NCBI GenBank assembly: GCA_021205695.1
Contig: JAJPXB010000070.1
Location: 1 to 32,531 of the forward strand
Length of the DNA: 32,531 nt
DNA from: Clostridiales bacterium
Lineage (GTDB): Bacteria > Bacillota > Clostridia > Oscillospirales > Oscillospiraceae
Direction: 5' to 3'
Shown here: positions 8,339 through 15,168 of the stretch, one piece after another
Layout of the letters: the number at the start of each line of letters is the position of its first letter
How positions within the stretch are numbered: position 1 is the stretch's first letter
Program-made: the position numbers and the translations under genes
The notes under the pieces: generated by a model
Database searches by the model: none
Told to the model about the DNA's origin: nothing
The model's input: only the letters and a program-made list of their open reading frames with translations

Positions 8339-8398
8339 AGCGCATCTGCCACCCCGTCATTGGGGGAGATCCTTTTGGATGGTGGATGCGCTTTTTTT
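8339..8398 (+). terminator. Terminator-like hairpin upstream of the element genes
   Basis: AGCGCATC(TG)CCACC at 8339-8353 pairs with GGTGGATGCGCT at 8381-8392, followed by seven T. No gene lies immediately upstream, so it may insulate or attenuate the downstream element genes. Confidence 0.55.
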
Positions 8399-8428
8399 AT
8401 GCTCAAAAACAGATGGAGGTGAAGGAAA

Positions 8429-8716
8429 ATGAGCAGAAGCACAGCAGATAGCAACGTGCGATATTCCAGAGACAAGCCCAATGACTGCAAGTTCTGTTAC
8501 TACTGGCAGGGCCGGAAGAAGGGTTGCCTGATGGGGGAACAGAACTGCGCCTACCTCATCCGGGAGGAAGAACCGGCGAAGCGAAGCCGGTGCGCTGGCT
8601 GTCCCTACGGAAGATACTCGCCCTGCATCGGCTGGTGTACCGTGGATGTGATAAACGCTGTTTTCAAGAACCGGCTGGCCGCAAGAGCAGACCGGGAACG
8701 AGAAAGGAGTCCGTAA
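8429..8716 (+). CDS. Small Cys-rich conjugative-element protein
   Basis: This is a 95-residue protein with eight cysteines, mostly in pairs (CKFC, then single Cys, CAGC, and PCIGWC), a pattern suggesting one or two zinc-binding knuckles. The C-terminus is Arg/Glu-rich. It starts at ATG 8429 after GGAGGTGAAGG. It resembles uncharacterised proteins carried by Tn1549-like integrative conjugative elements of Clostridia, and the downstream neighbours support that origin. The stop overlaps the next start (TAATG), implying translational coupling. No function is assigned. Confidence 0.6.
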   Translation: MSRSTADSNVRYSRDKPNDCKFCYYWQGRKKGCLMGEQNCAYLIREEEPAKRSRCAGCPYGRYSPCIGWCTVDVINAVFKNRLAARADRERERSP

Positions 8717-8877
8717 TGGGAAAGAAGAAATACCTGGAGGACGGCTACGACAAGGGCAGGGACGGAAAGTTCCCGGACTGCCGCTATTGCCGTTATCACA
8801 CTTCCGGCAGCAAAGGCATCCGGTGCCGCTACAAGCACTGTCTGTACCGCAAGCGGCAGGCCGCCAGGAGGAGGTGA
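8716..8877 (+). CDS. Very small Cys-rich basic protein
   Basis: This is a 53-residue protein with a CRYCRYH - RCRYKHC four-cysteine arrangement that could bind one zinc ion, ending in an Arg/Lys-rich tail. ATG 8716 shares one base with the TAA of the preceding gene. AAAGGAG lies just upstream. It has the same style as its neighbour, and the pair may descend from one Cys-knuckle family of conjugative elements. Coding is supported by the coupling and the RBS, but function is unknown. Confidence 0.55.
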   Translation: MGKKKYLEDGYDKGRDGKFPDCRYCRYHTSGSKGIRCRYKHCLYRKRQAARRR

Positions 8878-8883
8878 GCTTTC

Positions 8884-9357
8884 ATGCCGGTCTTTCGAGT
8901 TGAGAAAAACACAAATTATACAACCATGTGCAACTACCACCTGAGAGACAGGAACCTGACGCTGAAAGCGAAGGGTTTGCTCTCCCTCTGTCTGAGCCTG
9001 CCGGAGACTTGGGACTACAGCGTCCGGGGGCTGGTTGCCATCTGCAAGGAGGGCAAAGACAGCATCGTCAAAATCTTGCAGGAGTTGGAGCAGTATGATG
9101 AGGACGGCAATCCCTACGGCGGCGGCAATAACGATGTAGCCACAGCCGCCATCATTGGTAAATGGGCTTCTGATGCGGGCATGACCCTGCTCATCGACTT
9201 CCACTACTCTGACTTCTGGGCTGACCCCGGCCGTCAGCTTGCTCCCAAGGCGTGGACAAGCATGACCATTGACGAGAAATCCAGTGCCCTTTCATCAAGT
9301 TATGTATGGCAGCAAAACAGCAGGATACGGCAGCGATACTGCCGCCCCGCTGTTTGA
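8884..9357 (+). pseudogene. Chimeric ORF: element replication/HTH protein N-terminus fused to a GH53 fragment
   Basis: The start at ATG 8884 has AGGAGGTGAG upstream. Residues 1-70 match the N-terminal winged-helix region of conjugative-element replication initiator/HTH proteins: MPVFRVEKNTNYTTMCNYHL, LTLKAKGLLSLCLSLPE, LVAICKEGKDSIVKILQELE. After codon 70 (about 9093) the similarity stops abruptly and the sequence becomes part of a glycoside hydrolase family 53 enzyme (separate entry). From about 9292 the frame reads through sequence I do not recognise and stops at 9357. An intact element protein of this kind would be several hundred residues. The ORF is open only because the junction happens to be in frame, so it is most likely non-functional. 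Confidence 0.65.
9094..9291 (+). pseudogene. GH53 endo-beta-1,4-galactanase internal fragment
   Basis: About 66 residues carry the hallmarks of arabinogalactan endo-beta-1,4-galactanase: YGGGNNDVATAAIIGKWA, GMTLLIDFHYSDFWADPG and APKAW. These form the second and third beta/alpha units of the GH53 barrel. The catalytic glutamates lie further downstream in the family and are absent. Both ends are abrupt, with no signal peptide, no start codon and no remainder of the enzyme in the window. It is a fragment inserted within mobile-element DNA, or an assembly chimera. Confidence 0.7.
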
Positions 9358-9429
9358 ACTACCATGTCAACCAGCACCACCTGATGCAACACACAGAAGG
9401 CGCTGCCTGTCAGGGAGAGGGACTTCCTT

Positions 9430-9672
9430 TTAGGCTGTAGCCTCCGTCTGACGGAAATAGCCGATCTCCTCCCATACCTTGCGGTCAGGACAATAGTAGT
9501 TGTACTCATTGGAATCATCCAGTTTGATGGCATAACCAAAAGTCAGGATTCCTTTCTGGAGTCCAATGCGGACATACTGTGCATCCTTTTTCATTGCCTT
9601 GGCGATCTCAGTGATCGGCACGTTGCGCCCGGTAAAAGGCGGCAGCTCAACGTAGAGCCTGCTCTCAGACAT
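9430..9672 (-). CDS. Small conjugative-element protein, probable DNA-binding/excision regulator
   Basis: This is an 80-residue protein beginning at ATG 9672-9670 (GGGGGTGA 7 bp upstream; in-frame codons back to 9729 run through the operators). The segment VPITEIAKAMKKDAQYVRIGLQKGIL reads like a helix-turn-helix (ITEIAKAM ... YVRIGLQKG), followed by a small beta region with YNYYCPDRKVWEEIGY. Proteins of this type occur next to the XRE repressor and integrase in Clostridial conjugative elements and are xis-like in size. It is divergent from the repressor gene, and the two share the operator region. The 3' end is intact. The function is inferred from context only. Confidence 0.6.
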   Translation of the reverse strand: MSESRLYVELPPFTGRNVPITEIAKAMKKDAQYVRIGLQKGILTFGYAIKLDDSNEYNYYCPDRKVWEEIGYFRQTEATA

Positions 9673-9694
9673 ATCTATCACCCCCATTCCTAAA

Positions 9695-9786
9695 AATACG
9701 TATTCTGAGTTCGTATTTTGATTATACACCTCTCAATTTCGTATGTCAACCCACTTAACCCTAAAATACGAAAAAATAATTCGTAT
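9695..9786. promoter_or_regulatory. Operator array between divergent element genes
   Basis: Five copies of a TTCGTAT/ATACGAA-type word occur: the palindrome AATACGTATT 9695-9704, TTCGTAT 9710-9716, TTCGTAT 9738-9744, ATACGAA 9766-9772 and TTCGTAT 9780-9786. The last pair forms an inverted repeat (ATACGAA-N7-TTCGTAT). They occupy the space between the 9672 gene and the XRE gene at 9839, as expected for a repressor controlling both directions. Confidence 0.65.
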
Positions 9787-9791
9787 ACCTC

Positions 9792-9820
9792 TTGAAATCT
9801 ACCCACGACTATGCTATGAT
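9792..9820 (+). promoter_or_regulatory. Promoter of the XRE repressor gene
   Basis: TTGAAA 9792-9797 and TATGAT 9815-9820 have a 17-bp spacer with TGC directly before the -10. The last operator ends 5 bp upstream of the -35, so autoregulation is likely. Confidence 0.75.
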
Positions 9821-9838
9821 GTCAGTGAGGTGGTTTAA

Positions 9839-10474
9839 ATGGCAACAGCAACTCCTGCGGAAATTGGAAACAGAATCCGTACAGCACGAAAACAGAAGGG
9901 CCTCAGTCAAACCGAGCTGGCGAACCTACTCGGAAAAAGCATGAGAACCATTCAAAAGTATGAAAGCGGCGAGATCGAACCGTCCATTGCCATCATCAAT
10001 GAGATTGCAAAACAGCTGGATGTAGAATCTGCTTATCTGATGGGCTACGGACGGACAGACGAAACGATGGATACCCTCTCCGATGTCATGGCTCTGATTG
10101 CGGAGCTGAGTGACAAAGCTGGGATTCGGTTTGAAATCGATGTGAAGCGTCCGCCCCACGCTGAAGAATGGTCCTGTGCAATCCGATTCAACGGGAATCA
10201 GGCGGACGCTGAGCATAACGCCGACCTCTGTCTGTTCCTGGAATCCTTCCGGGATGAACGGGAACGGCTCGAAACCTATTGGTCTGACAGAGCGCAGTAT
10301 GACGAGTGGCTCGATCATCAGCTGGCCTACTATGCGCCCATCCCGCTGGCTGACAGAGAGCGGGAGACATTGACACCAGAAGAACGGATTCACCGCAGGG
10401 ATATGCTTGTGGCCCAACAGGTAGAGCAGGCAAAGCAAAAAGCTGCCGGTTTGGAAACCGACAGCGAAAATTAG
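9839..10474 (+). CDS. XRE/Cro-CI family transcriptional repressor of a mobile element
   Basis: The protein has 211 residues. Residues ~8-65 form a Cro/CI helix-turn-helix: IGNRIRTARKQKGLSQTELA, LLGKSMRTIQKYESGEIEPS, then a third helix and LDVESAYLMG. The C-terminal ~140 residues are acidic/aromatic with no protease active site visible, so it is not a LexA-type self-cleaving repressor. It would bind the TTCGTAT array just upstream and keep the element quiet. ATG 9839 has AGGTGG 5 bp upstream. The integrase fragment follows 28 bp after the stop, the usual order in these elements. Confidence 0.85.
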   Translation: MATATPAEIGNRIRTARKQKGLSQTELANLLGKSMRTIQKYESGEIEPSIAIINEIAKQLDVESAYLMGYGRTDETMDTLSDVMALIAELSDKAGIRFEIDVKRPPHAEEWSCAIRFNGNQADAEHNADLCLFLESFRDERERLETYWSDRAQYDEWLDHQLAYYAPIPLADRERETLTPEERIHRRDMLVAQQVEQAKQKAAGLETDSEN

Positions 10475-10502
10475 AACTGGGAGAAAGGAAGTTTGATAGT
10501 TT

Positions 10503-10778
10503 TTGAAATTACCCAACGGATATGGAAGCGTAAAGAAAATGTCCGGAAAGCGCAGAAAACCCTATATGGTTCGCAAGACCGCAGGCTGGAGATATGATGA
10601 GGCAAAGGATAAAATGGTGCAGGAGTATGTCATCATCGGCTATGCCGCAACCAAGGCAGAAGGCTTACAGATGCTGGCAGAGTTCAACCAGAATCCCTTT
10701 GATGTAAAAGCCTCGAAAGTCACCTTCCAGGAGGTTTACGAGCTGTGGTCGAAGTCCAAATATCCGACCATATCCAAA
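10503..10778 (+). pseudogene. Tyrosine integrase, N-terminal 92 codons only
   Basis: Starting at TTG 10503 (AAAGGAAG upstream), the protein begins LPNGYGSVKKMSGKRRKPYM and continues VRKTAGW, VIIGYAATKAEGLQMLAEFN, FQEVYELWSKSKYP. This is the arm-binding domain and the beginning of the SAM-like core-binding domain of Tn1549-type integrases, normally ~400 residues. After about codon 92 the sequence is the antisense of the GH3 gene. The catalytic domain with the R-H-R-Y residues is missing, so it cannot recombine DNA. It marks a rearrangement breakpoint at ~10778. Confidence 0.8.
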
Positions 10779-11844
10779 TGTACTCGTTGTACAGCCGATT
10801 GTATTCCTCGGTGCCTTCCCCGGTGTAGCCAGGAGTACTCACTGTCAGGTTGCTGTAGGTGTAGGTCCCCACTGACTGATAGCTGGGATCGGCAGTCAAG
10901 TCAGAGGGATAGATGTCCACGGTCCGCCCTGAGGGGTTCACATCGCCGTCCAGCAGGTCAGAGAGGGTATTGAACCCCTTCTCACCGGGATGCCCCACCC
11001 ACAGAATGGCATCCACCTCCAGCTCGCCAGTCATCAAATCGCCCAGCTCCATCACTGCGGAGCTGACCAGAATCACGACCACGCTACCGCAGGTCTCCTT
11101 GGCCGCCCGGATGGCACCTTTCTCATTTTCCGATAGTGCCAGATAGTGTGGGGTGCCATCCTCATAGGCGTCGTACTTCTGATCCTGGCCCTCCTGGCCG
11201 GAACGGGAGATAAAGACGATGCCGGTGGTGTCGGAGACCGGCTCCAGACTGTCGTAAATGGAGGAGTCATACTCGTAGATACGGCAGTCGCCACCCAGAA
11301 CAGAACCGGCTTCTCCTGCCGCAGTGGTGCCCTCCGCTTCCTCCAGAGCTTCTGGCTCACCGGCAGCCTCCATCAGATCGGCGGCGGCGGTGTTGATGTT
11401 AAAGGCGGACAACCCCTCCTCCGGGGTGACCGGGTCTACCACCCACTTGGCTGAGCCACCGCTAGACAGCTGACCGTAGATAGGAGAGAGATAGGCGTAG
11501 CCGAAGGGCATGACGCTGCTCCCCTTTTCCAGCGGCAGAACGCCGTTATTCTTGAGCAGCACGCTACCCTCCTCCGCCACCTGCTGGGCCACCTCATAGG
11601 CGGCCTCAGTGGCCTCCTCGGCGCTGGAATACAGCTCGGTGTAGTAATTTGCATCCAGGTCGACGGATTCGCTGGGGGTGTAAAGGTAGGTCTCTCCTGC
11701 CCCCAGGTAGGTGTCCAGAGTGGTGGACAGCGCCACAGCCGCCACATTGAGCACGATACAGACCACCGTGAGGATGGCCAGCAGGGGGGTCAGGATGCGT
11801 CGGAACACTTTGTTGGACATTTTCAAGCGTTTTCCCTTTTCCAT
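10720..11844 (-). pseudogene. GH3-family membrane-anchored protein, 3'-truncated
   Basis: It begins at ATG 11844 (AAAGGAGA upstream). Residues ~17-40 are an N-terminal membrane segment; next come TYLGAGETY and an alpha/beta-sandwich (GH3 C-type domain) with EEGSVLLKNNGVLPL, VMPFGYAY, VFISRSGQEGQD, NEKGAIRAAKE and WVGHPGEKGFNTLSDLLDG, NPSGRTVD. This is the same domain order as the intact paralogue at 27550-30522, where a fibronectin-like domain and the catalytic barrel follow. Here similarity ends at EYNRLYNEY (~10780), where integrase DNA begins in antisense; the last ~20 codons of the ORF (to 10720) are read from that DNA. About two thirds of the gene, including the catalytic Asp, is lost. 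It is the third gene of the regulator-kinase-GH3 cassette. Confidence 0.8.
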
Positions 11845-11892
11845 GTTTCGTTTCTCCTTTCGTTGTTGTCTGGTCAGGAAGGGACTTCCTGT

Positions 11893-11959
11893 ATTGTAAA
11901 AAAAGAGGGACACCCGGTCAACCCAGGTGTCCTAACCTTGCAAATATTGGCGTAACCTT
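11893..11959 (-). promoter_or_regulatory. LytTR-type direct repeats and promoter of the truncated GH3 gene
   Basis: Read on the - strand: 9-bp repeats AAGGTTACG (11959-11951) and AAGGTTAGG (11939-11931) start 20 bp apart. A 9-bp gap separates them from TTGACC (11921-11916), then 17 bp, then TACAAT (11898-11893). LytTR regulators such as AgrA bind 9-bp direct repeats with ~12-bp spacing next to the -35. A short stem with a T run (11932-11897) overlaps the promoter and could also end the kinase transcript. Confidence 0.65.
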
Positions 11960-13277
11960 ACGTCTTTTCCGGCACGGGGAGCAGTACACAGAGATGGAAC
12001 AGCTCATCCGCCGTGACCGTCACCTCTCCGCCGTATTTCTCCGCCACCAGGCGGATGGATTTCAGGCCAAAGCCGTGGTCTGCTCCCTCCGGCTTGCTGG
12101 TCTGGGGCAGTCCGTCCCGAAAGACCAGCTCGCCGGAATAGTTGTTGTCCACCAGGACGACCAGCATACCCCGTTGCTCCCGGATCTGGAGGCTGATGAT
12201 GCGGTCCTCGGGCCGCTCCAGCCGGGAGACCGCCTCGATGGCGTTCTCCAATGCGTTTCCAAACAGGGCGCAGATCTCCCCCACAGGGAGGAAGCAGAGC
12301 CTGCTCCCATCCGCAATGCAAGAGAGGCGGATGCCGTGCTCCTGGCAGTAGAGGCTGTTTCTGGTCAGTATGGTGTCCAGGGTCTCGTTGCCGGTCTTGA
12401 CTGAGGAGTCGTAGATGCTCACCATATGGCGGGTCTCCCGCAACTCCTCCAGATTGACATTGCCCCCCTGCTGCTCCCAGCTCTCCATCCGGTGTCGCAG
12501 ATCGTGGCACTTGATGTTGATAAGCTCGATGTTCTCCCGGCTCTGTTCATACTGCTCCCGCTGGATCTCGTTGATTCGCTGTAACAGTGTGCGTTCCTGC
12601 TCCCACTCCACCTGCTCCAGCACGCTGGTGCGGAGGCACAAGACAAAGCCGCAACAGAAAACGGAAAAGATGCGGGAGATGAGGGTCAGGGCGAAGCTCT
12701 CTCCGGCGTAGGTGTCCCGGACGCTGCTGAGGACGATGACCAGGCCCAAGGTGACGACGGACAACACCGCCAGATTCCGATACACCGTCTTGGAATAGGA
12801 GGCTGGCCATTTCTGCCTGGCAAACAGCCAGTAGCTCAGACAGAAAATGGGAAGATAGACCACTGCCGCAGAGAGTAAATACGGTAACATCCATGCACCG
12901 TCGCCGAGCTGGAACGCCTGAGAATTTTCATTCCAGAAAATCTGGAGAATCTGAGAGCCCATATGCTGGAGCAGGTAACCGCAGACGGCGCAAAAGACCA
13001 GGGGGATGGGTTCCTCCTGAAAACACAGAAAGGGGAGTAGCAGGGAGACGGCGAACATGAGCAGATAATACAGGGTATTGCTGACCAGCCAAAGCTCGCT
13101 GTTCACCGTCAACGCATATAGTGCTCCGCACAGCGCCATCTCTGCCAGAAAGGCCAACAGCAGCCTCCGGCCAAAGTGGGCCTTTCTCCGGTAGGAGGCG
13201 GCAAAGATCAGTTCGCCAACGGTCAGTTCCAATAAAAACAGAAGCTGTGTAATGAGGAAAACGGCTATATTCAGCAT
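11958..13277 (-). CDS. Sensor histidine kinase, GHKL (AgrC/ComD-like), module 1
   Basis: The protein has 439 residues. Five to seven hydrophobic segments fill residues ~1-215 (polytopic sensor region), then a linker helix and the kinase core. The H-box is INIKCHDLRHRM with the likely phosphorylated His258; the N-box is NALENAIEAV with Asn341/Asn345; the G-box is DHGFGLKSIR near residue 400. This architecture is typical of peptide-sensing HPK10 kinases that pair with LytTR regulators. Its ATG 13277 lies one base after the regulator stop, so the two are translated together. The signal is unknown, and no AgrD-like peptide or AgrB protease is visible nearby. It aligns closely with the kinase of module 2, His258 included. 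Confidence 0.88.
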   Translation of the reverse strand: MLNIAVFLITQLLFLLELTVGELIFAASYRRKAHFGRRLLLAFLAEMALCGALYALTVNSELWLVSNTLYYLLMFAVSLLLPFLCFQEEPIPLVFCAVCGYLLQHMGSQILQIFWNENSQAFQLGDGAWMLPYLLSAAVVYLPIFCLSYWLFARQKWPASYSKTVYRNLAVLSVVTLGLVIVLSSVRDTYAGESFALTLISRIFSVFCCGFVLCLRTSVLEQVEWEQERTLLQRINEIQREQYEQSRENIELINIKCHDLRHRMESWEQQGGNVNLEELRETRHMVSIYDSSVKTGNETLDTILTRNSLYCQEHGIRLSCIADGSRLCFLPVGEICALFGNALENAIEAVSRLERPEDRIISLQIREQRGMLVVLVDNNYSGELVFRDGLPQTSKPEGADHGFGLKSIRLVAEKYGGEVTVTADELFHLCVLLPVPEKT

Positions 13278-13278
13278 A

Positions 13279-13989
13279 TCAAGCGCCTCTTTTCGTATAC
13301 CATTCGCACAGCTCCTTCAGGAACTGTTTTCGCCTGGGATGGCTGATCTGCAGCTCGTCCCCGCCCACGTTTACGAGATACCCCCGTACCCATCGTATCT
13401 TCTCCGGGTTGACCAGGTAGCAGTTGTTGCAGCGCAGAAAGTGGCACTGACGCAGTGACTGCTCCGCATCGGACAGAGTCCCCCTTGCCTTGACATGCTC
13501 CTGTCGCTCCAGATGATAGGTCAGAGTGTGTCCCTGCACCTCCACATAGAGCAGCTCCCCGGAGGAGATGCGGGTCAGGCCGGTGGACTGCTGGATCACT
13601 AGCCATTGCGTCCGGCTCATCTCGATGGCCGACAGCGCCCGCTTCATCTTGAAGGAGAAGTCTGCGTAGGTCACCGGCTTGACCATGAAGTCCAGGGCGT
13701 CCACCTGATAGCCCTCCACCGCATACTGGGCCATATTGGTGACAAAGATCAGTTTTGCCTGCCGGTCCTTCGTGCGGAGCCGCCTGGCGGCCTCCATGCC
13801 GCTCATCCCCGGCAGCTCGATGTCCATAAACACCAGGTCATAGCCTGTTCCGGCATTCAAAAGGGGACGAGCGTCCGCAAAACGAGTGATTTTGACAGAC
13901 TCTCCCGTATCCGATTCAAACCGACGCAAATAGCTGCAGAGCGTATCTGCAGCCTTATCCTCGTCCTCTATAATCGCGATATGGAGCAT
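13279..13989 (-). CDS. LytTR response regulator, module 1
   Basis: The protein has 236 residues. The receiver domain (1-~118) has the acidic pocket E8-D9, phospho-acceptor Asp56 in LVFMDIELPGMSG, a Thr/Asn position in VTNMAQYA and Lys104 in MVKP. The LytTR DNA-binding domain (~135-236) includes LLYVEVQGHTLTYHL, RGTLSDAEQSL, FLRCNNCYLVNPEKI and the basic SHPRRKQFLKEL end. ATG 13989 is preceded by AGGGTGAG. It is first in the cassette; the likely target is the direct-repeat promoter ahead of the GH3 gene. Its upstream DNA meets recombinase debris within ~130 bp, in an AT-rich stretch with several TATAAT-like words at 14080-14100. Confidence 0.9.
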   Translation of the reverse strand: MLHIAIIEDEDKAADTLCSYLRRFESDTGESVKITRFADARPLLNAGTGYDLVFMDIELPGMSGMEAARRLRTKDRQAKLIFVTNMAQYAVEGYQVDALDFMVKPVTYADFSFKMKRALSAIEMSRTQWLVIQQSTGLTRISSGELLYVEVQGHTLTYHLERQEHVKARGTLSDAEQSLRQCHFLRCNNCYLVNPEKIRWVRGYLVNVGGDELQISHPRRKQFLKELCEWYTKRGA

Positions 13990-14121
13990 GTTCTCACCCT
14001 ACTTTCGGGAATGCAGTTGTGCCAGTGCGCCGTTCAGACGGGAGATGTCTGAGCTTTTGACGTTATTGCTGTTAGCTATTATAATTATAGTATACGTTAT
14101 AGAGTTTCGTACCGCTCAATC

Positions 14122-14987
14122 CGTGCTTCGCCGAGATCGTCCGGAGGCTCTTTCGGGAGTTCGTCGCCGGTCGCCCTCTGAGCGCGATCGCGCGGGACTT
14201 TAACGCCGAGGGTATCCAGACACCCAACGGCTCAAAATGGTACGGGACGTCGTTCCACAGTATTCTAAAACACCGCGCGTATATCGGCGAGGTTGAGTAC
14301 ATGGGAGAAGTGTACCCCGGAGAGCATGATCCAATCATTGACCGGGAGACGTTCGACGCCGCTCAGGATCGCCTCAGAGATCGGAAACTAAACGACGAGA
14401 GGTATTTACACTTTTCGCAGAAATCGAGCTTTTTGACCGGCCTGTGTTACTGCGAGCACTGTAAAGCGCGTAAGACCATTATCACGGATCCTCAGAGCCG
14501 TAAGTTCGTAACGTGCCGGGATAAAAAGAAAAAGCAATGTCCGGACGAGAGGATCCCGCTCGAGATCGCCGAGGATCGTGTACTCGAGGAAATAAAAAAG
14601 CTCCGGCTCGACCCGGAGTATCTGAGAGCAAACAGGAAAAACTCACCGAACACGGCGACAAAAGAAAAGATCCGGATCCTCGAGGAGCGGATCGCGGACA
14701 ATGACAAGAAAATGAAACGCTTGACCGATCTCTATCTCGTGGACGGGATCGACCTCAATATGATCCGGGAGAAAGTCGATCAAATCACCCGCGAGAACGA
14801 GTCCTCGAGAGAGCGGATCCAACGGCTCAAGAAATTACTCAAAGAGGAGCGCCCGGACGAGGAGATCGTCGACCTCGCGGCCGAGATCGAGGACACCGAC
14901 GAGGAGACCGTCAAGATCATAGTCGGAGCACTGATCGAGCGGATCACATTCTCCGGCGGGACTATGGTTATACAGTGGCGCTTTTAA
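14122..14987 (+). pseudogene. Large serine recombinase, 5'-truncated (C-terminal half)
   Basis: In frame from ~14122 the translation reads AEIVRRLFREFVAGRPLSAI, ARDFNAEGIQTPNGSKWYGT, ILKHRAYIGEVEYMGE, then the DRETFDAAQDRL segment. This is the Recombinase domain of large serine recombinases. It is followed by a zinc ribbon (CYCEHCKARKTIIT ... FVTCRDKKKKQC) and a long charged coiled coil ending in a beta segment ERITFSGGTM. The ~150-residue resolvase domain with the catalytic Ser is absent, and TAG at 14100 closes the frame upstream. Codon use (many CGC/GAC/ATC, fewer CTG) differs from neighbours, as expected for transferred DNA. A start at ATG 14301 could make a 228-residue piece, but it would be catalytically dead. 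Confidence 0.8.
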
Positions 14988-15168
14988 TTTTATCGCTAAA
15001 AAGGCAAACGCGAGTAACCGCTTTACTGTTCTAAGCTGTCATTTCCCCAGATACGCAGGTTGGAGCTCCACCCGACCCTTCCGGCACGGGTACGCTCCCT
15101 GCCGGGTGACAAGCCCCGCCGCAAGCTTCCTGCGTAGATTCGTAAAAGAATCCTCTGCCCTCTGCGAA

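Larger units (their letters stand above)
8058..8428. other. Intergenic stretch between rpsI and the mobile-element remnant
   Basis: There is no gene. It is AT-richer than its surroundings and rich in TTTTGAC words. It contains the imperfect tandem repeat at 8108-8190 and a terminator-like hairpin at 8339-8398. It probably includes the left boundary of the inserted element, but no att duplication could be identified. Confidence 0.6.

Noticed and set aside
7900-8430. tRNA or other structural RNA gene after rpsI
   Set aside because: No cloverleaf or CCA-type end could be made out; the hairpins there are terminators.
8429-8877. Zinc-finger toxin-antitoxin pair
   Set aside because: Two coupled small Cys-rich genes fit the size, but no toxin fold is visible and the neighbours point to ordinary conjugative-element genes.
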